Source: Chloroflexota bacterium (lineage in GTDB: Bacteria > Chloroflexota > Anaerolineae > Promineifilales > Promineifilaceae). Taken from it: a stretch of DNA of 64,000 bases. Under the pieces are notes generated by a model, which saw nothing but the letters and a program-made list of their open reading frames with translations, ran no database searches and had not been told where the DNA came from. The stretch is from NCBI GenBank assembly GCA_017993775.1, contig JAGOMA010000016.1, positions 1 through 64,000 of the forward strand, in the 5' to 3' direction. Shown piece after piece: positions 44,040 to 53,479 of this stretch. The number at the start of each line of letters is the position of its first letter. The stretch's first letter is position 1. The position numbers and the translations under genes are program-made.

Positions 44040-44576
44040 TCACCTGCGGCGGCGGCTCCAAACAAACACCCCGCCCGCCATCAGCAGCACAACCAGAACC
44101 CCGCCCAAAAACCAGCCAGGCGAACCCCCGCCAACTTCAGCCGTGGATTCGGCCGTCGGCAAAGACTCAACAACAGGTTCAGCTGGGAGCACAACAGATT
44201 CACCTTCGCCCACAGCAAAGGCAAATGCGCCATCTGAAGCGTCGCCATCCAGCAGCAAAATGTGGTATTGGACGGTATACGAACCATTGGGCAGCGGAGG
44301 CAGCGTCACAACCATCGAAGCATGGTCAGGATCATTCAGATCCACGCCGCCGTCTCCATTATCTACCTGCTCACCGCTGGCATCGAACACCTTCAGGCTG
44401 CTTTCACCGCTGGCAAGCTCCTCTGCAAACCAGGCGGTGACGGTTGGCGGGGACTCGGCAACGACTGCGCCATTGGCCGGCTCGGTTTTAAGGACTGCGG
44501 CGCTGTGGGCGAAAACGGCCGTCACCAGCCCGCCCAGCACCACAACCAACAAACACACCCGCACCACTCGTTTCAT
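44040..44576 (-). CDS. CopC-like domain protein with C-terminal anchor
   Basis: 178 residues: signal peptide, mature N-terminus HSAAVLKTEPANGAVVAESP (the usual CopC His is first after cleavage), a CopC beta-barrel, a linker and a C-terminal membrane helix (GWFLGGVLVVLLMAGGVFVW) with WSRRRR stop-transfer. Copper binding or delivery at the outer face of the membrane; no CopD domain follows. Five bases after the lipoprotein gene. Confidence 0.8.
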   Translation of the reverse strand: MKRVVRVCLLVVVLGGLVTAVFAHSAAVLKTEPANGAVVAESPPTVTAWFAEELASGESSLKVFDASGEQVDNGDGGVDLNDPDHASMVVTLPPLPNGSYTVQYHILLLDGDASDGAFAFAVGEGESVVLPAEPVVESLPTAESTAEVGGGSPGWFLGGVLVVLLMAGGVFVWSRRRR

Positions 44577-44581
44577 AGCGG

Positions 44582-45076
44582 CTATTCCTCCACCGTAATC
44601 GTGCGGGTGTCGCCTTCTTCCAGATTTTCATGGGTTCCTAACGAGAGAAATACTTCAATGGTGTGCTGCCCAGACGACAGGTTTTGCAACACAAATGTAT
44701 TCCCGCCCATCACCATGATCGGGGTGCCATCCAGGTAAATGTGCCAATGATTGCCATTTTCGCCAATGGGAAAATTTACCGTCTCGATGGTTATGGGAAT
44801 ATCAGCGCCGGCCGCTACAACAGCGCCATCGGCCGGAGAAACCAATTTAACTTCAGCCCCATTGTTGGGCACAAATACGTCGGCGGCCTCGTCATGCTCG
44901 GCGTCTGTGGTATCCATGCTGTCCATTGATTGATTGTCGCTCGTGGTGGCATTGCTCCTGTCGGTGGAAGTGGCAACGGCCGTACACCCCACCAGTCCCG
45001 CTAAAGATAGCAGCAAAACACCCAACCAGACAATATATTTTAACTTGGCCCATTGGTTATACGAGTACAGCGTCAT
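44582..45076 (-). CDS. Lipoprotein with DUF4399-like domain
   Basis: 164 residues from ATG 45076 (GGAGGATT upstream). Lipobox LVGC, acidic Ser/Asp/Met linker (MDSMDTTDAEHDE, potentially metal binding), then a small beta-sandwich: GENGNHWHIYLDGTPIMVM and LSSGQHTIEVFLSL. The HWH motif suggests metal binding. With the CopC-like protein it forms a likely extracytoplasmic copper-handling pair. Confidence 0.65.
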   Translation of the reverse strand: MTLYSYNQWAKLKYIVWLGVLLLSLAGLVGCTAVATSTDRSNATTSDNQSMDSMDTTDAEHDEAADVFVPNNGAEVKLVSPADGAVVAAGADIPITIETVNFPIGENGNHWHIYLDGTPIMVMGGNTFVLQNLSSGQHTIEVFLSLGTHENLEEGDTRTITVEE

Positions 45077-45257
45077 AATAGAATCCTCCATGCGCAATTT
45101 TAACTGATTTTCACGTGCCCCAACTTAGCACTGCCAGGTTAAGATACAACTTACACACCAGATGCACGCAACCCAATCACCAATCCAATTGGCAAACAAA
45201 AGCGCGAGAGGCAGCTAGCAAGACCGCCTCTCGCGCCGAATCAGGCAGCTAACGGGG

Positions 45258-46135
45258 TCAGACGGCCGTCGGCTGCGCCATGCGCTGCCCCAGCACTTCC
45301 CACCGCCCCACCAACAGCGCGGGCAGAATGTCCGTCACATCCCACGCTTGTTTAATGGCGGCAGTAACGGCCGTGGCCTCCTTAGCACAGCCCAACAAAA
45401 TCGCCCCCACAATCTTGCCATCGGCAATCACCCGCTTGCGAGACCGTTGATTTTTGGGGTCTTCCAACACCAGTTCTCCTTCACCGGCATCGGCGCACAC
45501 GCGCCCAATTGAAGTCACATCCACGCCGACGACTTTGAGCGTGGTCGCCGACACAAAACTCGACCTGCCGCAAGCCAGAATCAGCCGATCAAAGGGCAGG
45601 GCTTCCCCCGTCGCCAGGATGACTTGCCGCTCCGTTTTGTCGATTTGGGTGACCTGCGTGCTCAGCCAACTGGTAATCTGGCGCTCTTCATACCACACAT
45701 CCGGCTGCAAATAGAGGCCGCTCATGGCGGAACGGCCGTCTATCAACCGACTGATCGCCATGCGGGTAGACAACGGGCGCTTTTCGCGGCCGATCAGGTG
45801 GATGGCGCAGTCCGGGTGATGGCGGCGAATGGTGTCGGCAGCCATAACACCGGCAATACCATTACCGATGATGACCACCTGCGCCACCAACTCATCAACC
45901 ACGATGGGTTCACGCGGCGCGGCCAGTTCGCTGCTGACCATGGCCTCCAGCGACACGCACACCGCGCCACTAACGCGGCACATGCAGGCCAGGCGCACAT
46001 GCTGCCCCAAACCCATACGCTCAAGCGTGGCGCGCTCATCGTCGTCCATGGGCGACAGGTTTTCCATGCCGTCCACAATCGTCACCGGATCTGCGCCGCA
46101 CATGCCCATGCGGCAGCCTGCTTCGATGGGTTGGT
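45258..46135 (-). pseudogene. Truncated, internally deleted ferredoxin-FAD oxidoreductase
   Basis: The frame opens after a TGA at 46136-46138, in the middle of a 2Fe-2S ferredoxin domain (GCRMGMCGADP then LACMCRVSGAV), so the N-terminus is lost. An FAD-binding half follows (VVIIGNGIAGVMAAD ... LPFDRLILACGRSSFV). It then jumps straight to the C-terminal domain (TTLKVVGVDVTSIGRV ... DGKIVGAILLGCAKEATAVTAAI). The NAD-binding middle of about 150-200 residues is missing. It belongs to the NirB/rubredoxin-reductase-like group; almost certainly non-functional unless the two halves still bind FAD. Confidence 0.75.
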
Positions 46136-46351
46136 CTCAGTTCAACACAATGCATCCGTTACACACAACCAATAAGCAATTGAACTTCGCACAGCAAGCA
46201 GACGACCCCGTGCCTGTACCCCCAATACTGGGCCAAGGCGCAAAAAAGCAACAGCAGCGCCGAAAATTGGGGCCTAAATACCACCTTTCCCTGAGTGCTC
46301 GCCAGGTAACTGCCTGTTTTTGCCCCTCAATCGCCTTGTTCAGACTTGTTC

Positions 46352-47872
46352 TCAACTTCGGCGGGTGCGGCGGCGCTCCCGCGATTGGATCGCCGGTTTG
46401 GCCTGGCGGACATGCGGTGGCATGGTGGGTAACGGCCGTGCCTCATCCACCATCCCGCTCACCATCAGCCGCTCCATCTCCGCCAACGCCCGCGCATCCG
46501 TCTCGATGGGGTCATACGCCGCCAGCCGCCGCTCCACTTCGTCAAACACCCGCTTGTCCAGTGTAGGCTGGCCAGCCTTCTCCCAACTTTCGCGGTTGTC
46601 ACGATCAAACGTGCTGCCCGGCAAATACAATTCTTGCGGCCAGTGGGCCAACGTGTGCGGCGCGGTGATGAGGTGCTGCTCGGCCAATAATTCGCGCACC
46701 AGGTCCAGCGTGGGCAAATCCGCCTGCGGCCGGATGGGCCGCACAAAACGCAGCGCCTGGCCGCACAATTCATCGTCGAACACCAGCTTGGCCAGACTGA
46801 ACACCAGCACATAATCCAGCATTCCCGGTCCCGACACCGAATTAATCCCCGCCAGCGCCGCCAGCAAGGCCCCGCCAAAGGTCTCCGCGCCGGCCTGGGC
46901 GTCTAAAAACTTACCGTCGCCCAGGGCCATGTAGGCCTGGGTAGGCAGATGGAGCGATTTGGCGACGGCCGTATACGCCACGTCCAGATGCAGCGCCTCA
47001 ATGGCCGCCATCGGCGAAGTAGCCGCCTTCATGTGGAAGGCCGCCGGCGCGCCGCCAAACAACACCGGCGCGCCCGGTTTAAGAATCTGAGCCATCGTCA
47101 ACCCGGCCAACACGTCGGCGACGTGAAACACCGTCGCCCCCACCAGCGTCACCGGCGCGATGAGACCCATCAACGTGACCGGCACAATCTCCACCGGGAT
47201 GCCCGCTTCCACGCAGTCGAGCAAATTCTGGCAGGAATCTTCGCTGTAGCGGAAACTGCCAGTGGCCGTGATGGTAAAAATCGACAGCGGCCGGGCGATG
47301 AGGTCGGCGCGGTCATGGCGGAACAACTGCATCATGTCGGCCATGCGCGGCACGCCGTGCTCGGTAAACGCGCCGGAAACCACCGGCTTGCGCGATTGGG
47401 TCAGGCACAAAAACAGCCGCCAGGCGTCGGAAATTTGCGGCTCGATGTCGTCGTTGGTGGAAAAGGCGGTCGCCAGGTAGGCGATGTGGGGCAGGCCGTC
47501 GGCCAGGCGCACGTATTCCACAAAATCGGCGGTGTTAGCCAGCCGGGTATAGCCCGTGCGGTGGTCCAGCACTTTCAGGCCGCTGGAGCCAGGCACAAAA
47601 TGCACGTTGTCGCCGCCGAGTTCGGCGTGAGGGTTCCCGTCGCGGTCGTACAGCGTGAAGGAGGATGGCGTACTGGCAACGGCCGTGTCCACCACGTCCG
47701 GCGGAAAGAGAACGCGCCCGGTAGCCGGGTCGGTTTTGAGGCCGTGGTCGAGGAGACGGCCGTGCAGCGCCGCGCCACGCACCTCCACGCCCACCTCGCT
47801 CAAAATTCGTTTCGCCTCGGCTAAAATTTGTTGGATCAGGTCGTCTTGCAGCACGTTGAGAGATGGTCTCAT
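46352..47872 (-). CDS. MttB-family methyltransferase, non-pyrrolysine, paralogue 2
   Basis: 506 residues. The start at 47872 has GAGGAGG upstream. Similar to the protein at 8853-10391 in order of motifs ([56 protein letters not shown]), without an in-frame amber codon. Expected to move a methyl group from a methylated amine or betaine to the corrinoid protein encoded divergently at 48105. The C-terminus is Arg-rich. Confidence 0.87.
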   Translation of the reverse strand: MRPSLNVLQDDLIQQILAEAKRILSEVGVEVRGAALHGRLLDHGLKTDPATGRVLFPPDVVDTAVASTPSSFTLYDRDGNPHAELGGDNVHFVPGSSGLKVLDHRTGYTRLANTADFVEYVRLADGLPHIAYLATAFSTNDDIEPQISDAWRLFLCLTQSRKPVVSGAFTEHGVPRMADMMQLFRHDRADLIARPLSIFTITATGSFRYSEDSCQNLLDCVEAGIPVEIVPVTLMGLIAPVTLVGATVFHVADVLAGLTMAQILKPGAPVLFGGAPAAFHMKAATSPMAAIEALHLDVAYTAVAKSLHLPTQAYMALGDGKFLDAQAGAETFGGALLAALAGINSVSGPGMLDYVLVFSLAKLVFDDELCGQALRFVRPIRPQADLPTLDLVRELLAEQHLITAPHTLAHWPQELYLPGSTFDRDNRESWEKAGQPTLDKRVFDEVERRLAAYDPIETDARALAEMERLMVSGMVDEARPLPTMPPHVRQAKPAIQSRERRRTRRS

Positions 47873-47892
47873 CGGGGCCTCCTCTAAAAAAT

Positions 47893-47965
47893 TTTTAACG
47901 CAAAGACGCCAAGGGGCAAAGGCGCAGAGAAAAATCGGCGTCATCTGCGAAATCTGTGGATTTTT
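47893..47965. repeat. Intergenic 'ACGCAAAG...GGCGCAGAG' repeat
   Basis: A stretch of ACGCAAAGACGCC, AAGGGGCAAAGGCGCAG and TCTGCGAAATCTGTGG pieces, resembling those near 85, 36010, 37000, 48860, 55990. In this copy it lies upstream of the MttB-like gene, partly in its 5' untranslated region. Confidence 0.5.
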
Positions 47966-47976
47966 ATCTCGTTAAG

Positions 47977-47990
47977 TGTCCAATTGGACA
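47977..47990. promoter_or_regulatory. 14-bp perfect palindrome TGTCCAATTGGACA
   Basis: Lies between the divergent MttB and corrinoid protein genes, about 100 bases from either start codon. A plausible regulator site for the pair. Confidence 0.5.
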
Positions 47991-48008
47991 GGGTAATAAC
48001 CAGGGCCA

Positions 48009-48068
48009 TTTCACAATATGAACCAGCGTTTCACAATCGTTGACGATTGTAGTGCGCTTTGTTATATT
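48009..48068 (+). promoter_or_regulatory. Promoter of the corrinoid protein gene with operator-like repeats
   Basis: -35 TTGACG (48040-48045), 17-base spacer, -10 TATATT (48063-48068), 36 bases before the ATG. Upstream are direct repeats TTTCACAAT at 48009 and 48029, exactly 20 bases apart (two helical turns). The inverted repeat CAATCG-TTGA-CGATTG (48034-48049) covers the -35. Confidence 0.7.
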
Positions 48069-48104
48069 TGCCAGCAATCCCCGGCAACAAGATGAGGTAA
48101 ACCC

Positions 48105-48803
48105 ATGACCGAACAGCCCGAAGAAGAAATCAACCTGCCAGAATTATCCCAAGAAGAACTGCTGGAATTGATGATGGACGACCTTTACGACGGCTATGCC
48201 GACGAAGTGGTGGCCGAGGTGCAGGAGGCGCTGGCGCGTGGCATGACGCCCTACGACGTGCTGACGCAAGGGTTGGTGGCCGGCATGGACATCGTGGGGG
48301 CGGATTTCCGCGACGGGATTTTGTTTGTGCCGGAGGTGCTGATGGCGGCGAAGGCGATGAAGGCGGGCATGGCGGTGTTACGGCCGTTGCTGGCCGAAAC
48401 CGGCGCGCCCAAAATCGGCAAAATGGTCATTGGCACGGTTAAAGGCGACATCCACGACATCGGCAAAAACCTGGTGGGCATGATGATGGAGGGGGCCGGC
48501 TTTGAGGTCATCGACCTGGGCATCAACAATTCGGCCGAAAAATATCTGGCGGCCATCGAGGCCCACCAGCCCGATATTTTGGGCATGAGCGCCCTGCTGA
48601 CAACCACCATGCCCTACATGCGCGTGGTGATCGACGCCCTGAAGGAGAAGGGCATCCGCCAAAATCTCACCGTGCTGGTGGGCGGCGCGCCGCTGAACGC
48701 CGCCTTCGCCGAGGATATTGAAGCCGACGCTTACTGCCGCGACGCGGCCGTGGCCGTGGAAACGGCGAAAAAGTTTATGGCGCTGAGAAAGGCTAACTCA
48801 TAA
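48105..48803 (+). CDS. Corrinoid (B12-binding) methyl carrier protein
   Basis: 232 residues in the MtbC/MtaC/MttC style: helical cap domain (about 15-95) and Rossmann B12 domain with GDIHDIGKNLVGMM (axial His ligand) , SALLTTTM and VLVGGAPLN. It accepts methyl groups from an MttB-type enzyme, here probably the divergent 46352-47872 gene. No reactivating protein or second methyltransferase to tetrahydrofolate is in the window. Confidence 0.92.
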   Translation: MTEQPEEEINLPELSQEELLELMMDDLYDGYADEVVAEVQEALARGMTPYDVLTQGLVAGMDIVGADFRDGILFVPEVLMAAKAMKAGMAVLRPLLAETGAPKIGKMVIGTVKGDIHDIGKNLVGMMMEGAGFEVIDLGINNSAEKYLAAIEAHQPDILGMSALLTTTMPYMRVVIDALKEKGIRQNLTVLVGGAPLNAAFAEDIEADAYCRDAAVAVETAKKFMALRKANS

Positions 48804-48836
48804 GATTGGTCCAATCCAGAAAGATTGGACCAATCT
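48803..48836. terminator. 14-bp stem-loop, GGTCCAATC family
   Basis: Bases 48803-48816 pair with 48823-48836; the left arm overlaps the stop codon of the corrinoid protein gene. Same arms as at 7177-7207 and core as at 4150-4184. Confidence 0.65.
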
Positions 48837-48956
48837 GCGGCGCGGGGACTTTGTAATCTGCGCCTCTGCGTGTATCATTCGCTGAGCGCTGGGCCAACAT
48901 CCTCGCCAGACGCCTGACTTTAAAATCCCCAGAAACCCGAACGACTAGAAACCAAC

Positions 48957-50276
48957 ATGTTAGCAACGAATCAGTTAAGAGCAGCCATGCGCTGGCTGCT
49001 GCGGGCCGACGAGCCTGCCCCCCTGCGCACCGAGGCCGAATTAACGGCCGTTACCGAACAAAACTACCGCTGGAATTTCACCGTCAACCTGCTGGACGGC
49101 GTGAACTTCTGGTTTGGCGCCAGCTTTATTTCCTCGGCCACCGTCGTGCCCCTGTTCATCAGCCAGCTCACCGACAGCCAACTGGCCCTCGGCGTGGCGG
49201 CGATGATCGCCCAGGGGTCGTGGTTTGCGCCGCAGCTGCTCACCGCCAACGTGGTGGAGCGGCTGGCGCGCAAAAAGCCGGTGGTGGTGAACCTGGGCTT
49301 TTTTCTGGAGCGCGTGCCTATCTGGCTGACGGCCGTCGCCGCCATCCTCGCCTTCCGATCGGCCACCGCCGCTTTGCTGCTGTTCCTGGTGGCTTACGCC
49401 TGGCATGGCCTGGGCGCGGGCGTAGTGGCCACCGCCTGGCAAGATCTCATCGCCCGCTGCTTTCCGGTGGACCGACGCGGCCGTTTTTTTGGCGTGACGA
49501 TGTTTCTGGGCGCAGGCTCGGGCCTGCTGGCGGCCAGCCTGAGCGCCTGGTTTTTAGAAGAATTCCCGTTTCCGCTGAATTTTGTCTACTCGTTTTCGCT
49601 GGCGGCGCTGTTTATCACCGTCAGTTGGGTCTTTTTGTCCCTCACCCGCGAGCCAGTGCAGCCCTCATCCATCCCGCGCCAAAGCACAGGCGAATATGTT
49701 AAAGCGCTGCCCGACATCGTGCGGCAGGATGACAATTTCCGCCGCTTTTTAGTGGGGCGGCTGCTGTTTGCTCTGGGCGGGATGGGCACAGGCTTTGTGA
49801 CGGTTACGGCCGTGCAGCGCTTCCAGGTCCCCAACAGCACGGTCGGCCTCTACACGCTGGCCATGCTGGCCGGGCAAACGGCCGGCAACCTGCTTTTTGG
49901 CCTGCTGGCCGACCGGCGCGGCCACAAACTGTCGCTGGAACTCAGCGCCCTGGCGGGCATGGCCGCCTTCCTGATCGTCTGGCTGGCTCCGGAACCGGCC
50001 TGGATTTTTGCGGCGTTTGTGCTCATAGGCATCAGCACCGGCGGCGTGATTGTCTCCGGCATTTTGCTGGTGATGGAGTTTTGCCTGCCGGAGAAACGGC
50101 CGACGTATGTGGGGCTAACGAATACGGCCGTGGGCGTCATCAGCCTGCTTGCGCCGCTGGTTGGGGCGGGCCTGGCCACGGCCAACGCCGGCTGGCTCTT
50201 CGCCCTCAGCGCTTTTTTCTATGCCCTATCGTTCGCCGCCCTGCACTGGTGGGTGCGCGAGCCGCGATTTGTGTAA
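48957..50276 (+). CDS. MFS transporter
   Basis: 439 residues, 12 hydrophobic segments, with MFS-type loops (RGRFFGVTMFLG between helices 4-5 and ADRRGHKLSLELSALAG in the second half). A cytoplasmic N-terminal extension of about 40 residues precedes the first helix. Substrate unknown. The start codon lacks a clear Shine-Dalgarno; Met10 is an alternative. Confidence 0.8.
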   Translation: MLATNQLRAAMRWLLRADEPAPLRTEAELTAVTEQNYRWNFTVNLLDGVNFWFGASFISSATVVPLFISQLTDSQLALGVAAMIAQGSWFAPQLLTANVVERLARKKPVVVNLGFFLERVPIWLTAVAAILAFRSATAALLLFLVAYAWHGLGAGVVATAWQDLIARCFPVDRRGRFFGVTMFLGAGSGLLAASLSAWFLEEFPFPLNFVYSFSLAALFITVSWVFLSLTREPVQPSSIPRQSTGEYVKALPDIVRQDDNFRRFLVGRLLFALGGMGTGFVTVTAVQRFQVPNSTVGLYTLAMLAGQTAGNLLFGLLADRRGHKLSLELSALAGMAAFLIVWLAPEPAWIFAAFVLIGISTGGVIVSGILLVMEFCLPEKRPTYVGLTNTAVGVISLLAPLVGAGLATANAGWLFALSAFFYALSFAALHWWVREPRFV

Positions 50277-50316
50277 GCTGCTAGCTAACAGCTATAAGCC
50301 AACAGCCTACGGCCGT

Positions 50317-51222
50317 CTATTCATTCGTCAACCGCCTGAACCCTTCGCCCAGCACCTCATGCGCCTGGCCGATGATCACAAAAGCACTCGGGTCGGTTTC
50401 ATAAACCAGCGCCTTAATCTGGCCGATTTCGCCCCGGCTGGCGGCGCACAGCAGCATTTTGCGCGGCTGGCCGGTATACATGCCCTGCCCATCCCAGGCC
50501 GTCACGCCCCGCTCCAACTGCTCGATGATTTGCCGGGCCACCAGCTCCGGTTCGCTGGTGATGATCGTCACCACACGCTCCACGTTCAGGCCGGTCATGG
50601 CCACCTCGGCCACAATGCTCCAGACGTACAGGCCGATGATGGCGTACAAGGCAAACTCCCAACCAAACGCCGCCCCGGCGATAAACACAATCAGCCCATC
50701 GGTGTACAGGTAGCCCTGGGAGATGGGAATGCCGAACTTTTTATCCAGAAAACGGGCCAAAATGTCTGTGCCGCCGCCGGTGGCCTTGGCGCGCAGCACC
50801 AACCCGCCGCCCAGCCCGCCCAAAATGCCGCCATACAGGGTGTTCAGCAGCAAATCCTGGGTGATGCCCTGCGTAGGCAGGAATAGCTGGAAGCTATCTA
50901 GCAGCACCGAATACAACGTAGCCGAAAACACGGTGCGGATGAGAAAGCGTTTGCCGCCCAGATAGCGCCAGCCCAGGATGAACAGGGGCACGTTGAAGAT
51001 AAAAACCATCGTGCCAATGGGCCAGCCGGTGTAGCTGTTGATGATTTGGGCCGCGCCGCTGACGCCGCCGACAACCAATTTGTTAGGAATGAAGAAAAAG
51101 TGCATGGCGACGACCATAACGGCCGTGCCCACCGCAATCAACACATAATCCCGCACAATTTCCAGGTTCGCGGGCGTGATCAACCGCGCCCGCACCCGGC
51201 CGGGTAATTGTCTGATAACCAT
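50317..51222 (-). CDS. YitT-family membrane protein with DUF2179 domain
   Basis: About 301 residues from ATG 51222; a start at 51228 or 51291 is possible. Five to six N-terminal membrane segments with VVGGVSGAAQIIN and ATGGGTDILARFLDKKF, then the cytoplasmic DUF2179 domain (RVVTIITSEPELVARQIIEQ, IGQAHEVLGEGF). Role unknown; similar proteins are common in Firmicutes and Chloroflexota. Confidence 0.88.
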   Translation of the reverse strand: MVIRQLPGRVRARLITPANLEIVRDYVLIAVGTAVMVVAMHFFFIPNKLVVGGVSGAAQIINSYTGWPIGTMVFIFNVPLFILGWRYLGGKRFLIRTVFSATLYSVLLDSFQLFLPTQGITQDLLLNTLYGGILGGLGGGLVLRAKATGGGTDILARFLDKKFGIPISQGYLYTDGLIVFIAGAAFGWEFALYAIIGLYVWSIVAEVAMTGLNVERVVTIITSEPELVARQIIEQLERGVTAWDGQGMYTGQPRKMLLCAASRGEIGQIKALVYETDPSAFVIIGQAHEVLGEGFRRLTNE

Positions 51223-51337
51223 ATCCATACCTCTGTTTTTTACGAATTGTTGAAGGCTCCCACCGCCCGCATTTTCATCGGGCGAAAGCAACCCAGGATT
51301 CTATCACGCGTGGTAAGATAGGGGCAAAAGGACAATT

Positions 51338-53374
51338 ATGGCCCAAATCAGACACACCTTCCCTCATCCGATCCGCGAGATTGAAAATGCCTGGATTCCT
51401 CTGTCCGATGGTGCGCGGCTGGCGGCGCGCATCTGGCTGCCGGTAGACGCCGAAATCAACCCGGTTCCGGCCCTGTTGGAATATCTGCCGTATCGCAAAG
51501 GGGATGGAACGGCCGTGCGCGACGCCCAACGCCACCCCTACTTCGCCGGACACGGCTACGCCGCCATCCGCGTCGACATGCGCGGCAGCGGCGAATCCGA
51601 TGGCATCCTCTACGACGAATACCTGCCCCAGGAGCAAGACGACGCCCTGGAAGTGTTGGCCTGGATAGCCGACCAGCCCTGGTGTACCGGCGACGTCGGC
51701 CTCTTCGGCAAATCGTGGGGCGGCTTCAACGCTCTGCAAATCGCCGCCCGCCGCCCTCCGCAGCTCAAAGCCGTCATCGCCATGCACTTCACCGACGACC
51801 GCTACGCCGACGACGTGCATTACATGGGCGGCTGCCTGCTCACCTCGCAAATGCTCGCCTGGGCCTCCGTCATGTTTGTGTCCAACGCCGCCCCGCCCGA
51901 CCCGCGCCTGGTCGGTGACACATGGCGCGTCTTATGGCTGGAACGCCTGGAAAAAACGCCGCCCTACATCGCAGCCTGGCTCAGCCACCAGCGCCGCGAT
52001 GCCTACTGGAAACACGGCTCCGTCGGCGAAACCTACACGGCCATCAACATCCCCGTCTACGCGGTCGGCGGCTGGGCAGACAACTACAACAACTCTGTCC
52101 CGCGCCTGCTGGCCGGGCTGTCCGGGCCACGCAAAGGGTTGATTGGCCCCTGGTCGCACAATTTCCCGGAAGTGGGCGTGCCCGGCCCGGCCATCGGCTT
52201 TTTGCAGGAGAGCCTGCGCTGGTGGGATTACTGGCTCAAAGGCATCGAGACCGGCATCATGGACGAACCCATGCTGCGCACCTGGATGCAGGAGGCTGTG
52301 CCGCCCGAAATTTTCCGCAGGGAGCGGGCCGGGCGCTGGGTGGCCGAACCGTGCTGGCCATCGCCCAAGGTGCGCGATCAGGTTTATTTTTTGAATGGGG
52401 ATGGCGCGGCAAATTGGCTGGGGGAAACGGCCGTTTCCACTCCCCCACCCCTCTCCGTCCTCGGCCAGCAAAGTCACGGCCTGGACGCTGGCGCCTGGGG
52501 CGCATACGGCCTGCCCGGCGAACCGGCCAGCGACCAGCGCGCCGACGATGGGCAGGCGCTTAGTTTCACCTCTGCGCCGTTGGCCGAGGCCGTGGAAATC
52601 CTGGGCTATCCGGCGGTAGACGTAACCGTGACCGCCGACCAACCGTTGGCCTTGCTGTCCGTGCGCCTGTGCGACGTGGCCCCGGACGGCGCGTCCACGC
52701 TGGTCAGTTGGGGGCTGCTCAACCTGACCCACCGCGACAGCCACGAATTCCCCGCACCGCTGGAACCTGGGCAGCAGTACACCGTCACCGTGCCGCTGAA
52801 TGTGATGGCCTACCGCCTGCCCGCCGGGCATCGCTGGCGCGTCAGCCTCTCGCCAACAAACATACGCCACGCCTGGCCATCGCCGCGCCCGGTGACGCTG
52901 ACGCTGTTTGGCGGTGAAAGCTCGCGGCTGCGGCTGCCGGTGCGCGCGCCAGCTAAAGAAGATGAGGGGTTACGGCCGTTTCCCCCGGCCGAAATCGCCC
53001 CGCCGCTGCCCGTGACAACCCTGTCCACCGGCTCGCGGCGCAAGTGGGTGACGCGCGATATGCTGACCGGGCGGGTGGAATGCGGACTGGAGGTGGATGA
53101 CGGCCGTATCCGCTTCAGCGAGACGGGCATGGAAACGGCCGGGCACAGCCGCGAGACCACCAGCGTGGTCGAAGGCGACCCGCTGTCCATGCAGAACCGC
53201 GTACAAAACGAACTCACCTACCAGCGCGGCGAGTGGCACATCCGCATCGCCACTGACAGCACCCTCACCGCTGACGGCGACCACTTCTACGTCACCTGCC
53301 GCCTGGACGCCTACGAAGGACAGACGCGGGTGTTTGCCCGCAGTTGGGACTATAAAATTCCCCGAGATTTGTAA
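51338..53374 (+). CDS. CocE/NonD-family serine hydrolase (X-Pro dipeptidyl peptidase-like)
   Basis: 678 residues. N-terminal alpha/beta hydrolase with catalytic Ser near residue 125 in GLFGKSWGGFNAL, oxyanion region VDMRGSGESDG, and a probable catalytic His in GPWSHNFPE. Then a PepX_C jelly roll with RLCDVAPDGASTLVSWG. Cytoplasmic. Cocaine-esterase-type enzymes hydrolyse esters or acylated peptides; the exact substrate is open. The C-terminal ~180 residues after the jelly roll are extra to the typical ~550-residue enzyme. Confidence 0.88.
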   Translation: MAQIRHTFPHPIREIENAWIPLSDGARLAARIWLPVDAEINPVPALLEYLPYRKGDGTAVRDAQRHPYFAGHGYAAIRVDMRGSGESDGILYDEYLPQEQDDALEVLAWIADQPWCTGDVGLFGKSWGGFNALQIAARRPPQLKAVIAMHFTDDRYADDVHYMGGCLLTSQMLAWASVMFVSNAAPPDPRLVGDTWRVLWLERLEKTPPYIAAWLSHQRRDAYWKHGSVGETYTAINIPVYAVGGWADNYNNSVPRLLAGLSGPRKGLIGPWSHNFPEVGVPGPAIGFLQESLRWWDYWLKGIETGIMDEPMLRTWMQEAVPPEIFRRERAGRWVAEPCWPSPKVRDQVYFLNGDGAANWLGETAVSTPPPLSVLGQQSHGLDAGAWGAYGLPGEPASDQRADDGQALSFTSAPLAEAVEILGYPAVDVTVTADQPLALLSVRLCDVAPDGASTLVSWGLLNLTHRDSHEFPAPLEPGQQYTVTVPLNVMAYRLPAGHRWRVSLSPTNIRHAWPSPRPVTLTLFGGESSRLRLPVRAPAKEDEGLRPFPPAEIAPPLPVTTLSTGSRRKWVTRDMLTGRVECGLEVDDGRIRFSETGMETAGHSRETTSVVEGDPLSMQNRVQNELTYQRGEWHIRIATDSTLTADGDHFYVTCRLDAYEGQTRVFARSWDYKIPRDL

Positions 53375-53397
53375 CTGGTCAGGTTTTTCTAGCAAGA

Positions 53398-53451
53398 CCC
53401 CAAGGGTTTGATACCCGAGTAATCCAAATTACCGGTTGCAAACCCTTGGGG
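53398..53451. repeat. 13-bp stem-loop, CCCCAAGGGTTT family
   Basis: Bases 53398-53410 pair perfectly with 53439-53451, between two convergent genes. The loop holds a further small inverted repeat (GTAAT-CCAA-ATTAC). Probably ends both transcripts. Confidence 0.75.
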
Positions 53452-53479
53452 CCTGCGCTGAACCTGCCAAAGCATTCCG

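Noticed and set aside
47873..48104. Cobalamin riboswitch upstream of the corrinoid protein
   Set aside because: No B12-box-like conserved element was recognised; the space is occupied by a promoter and short repeats.
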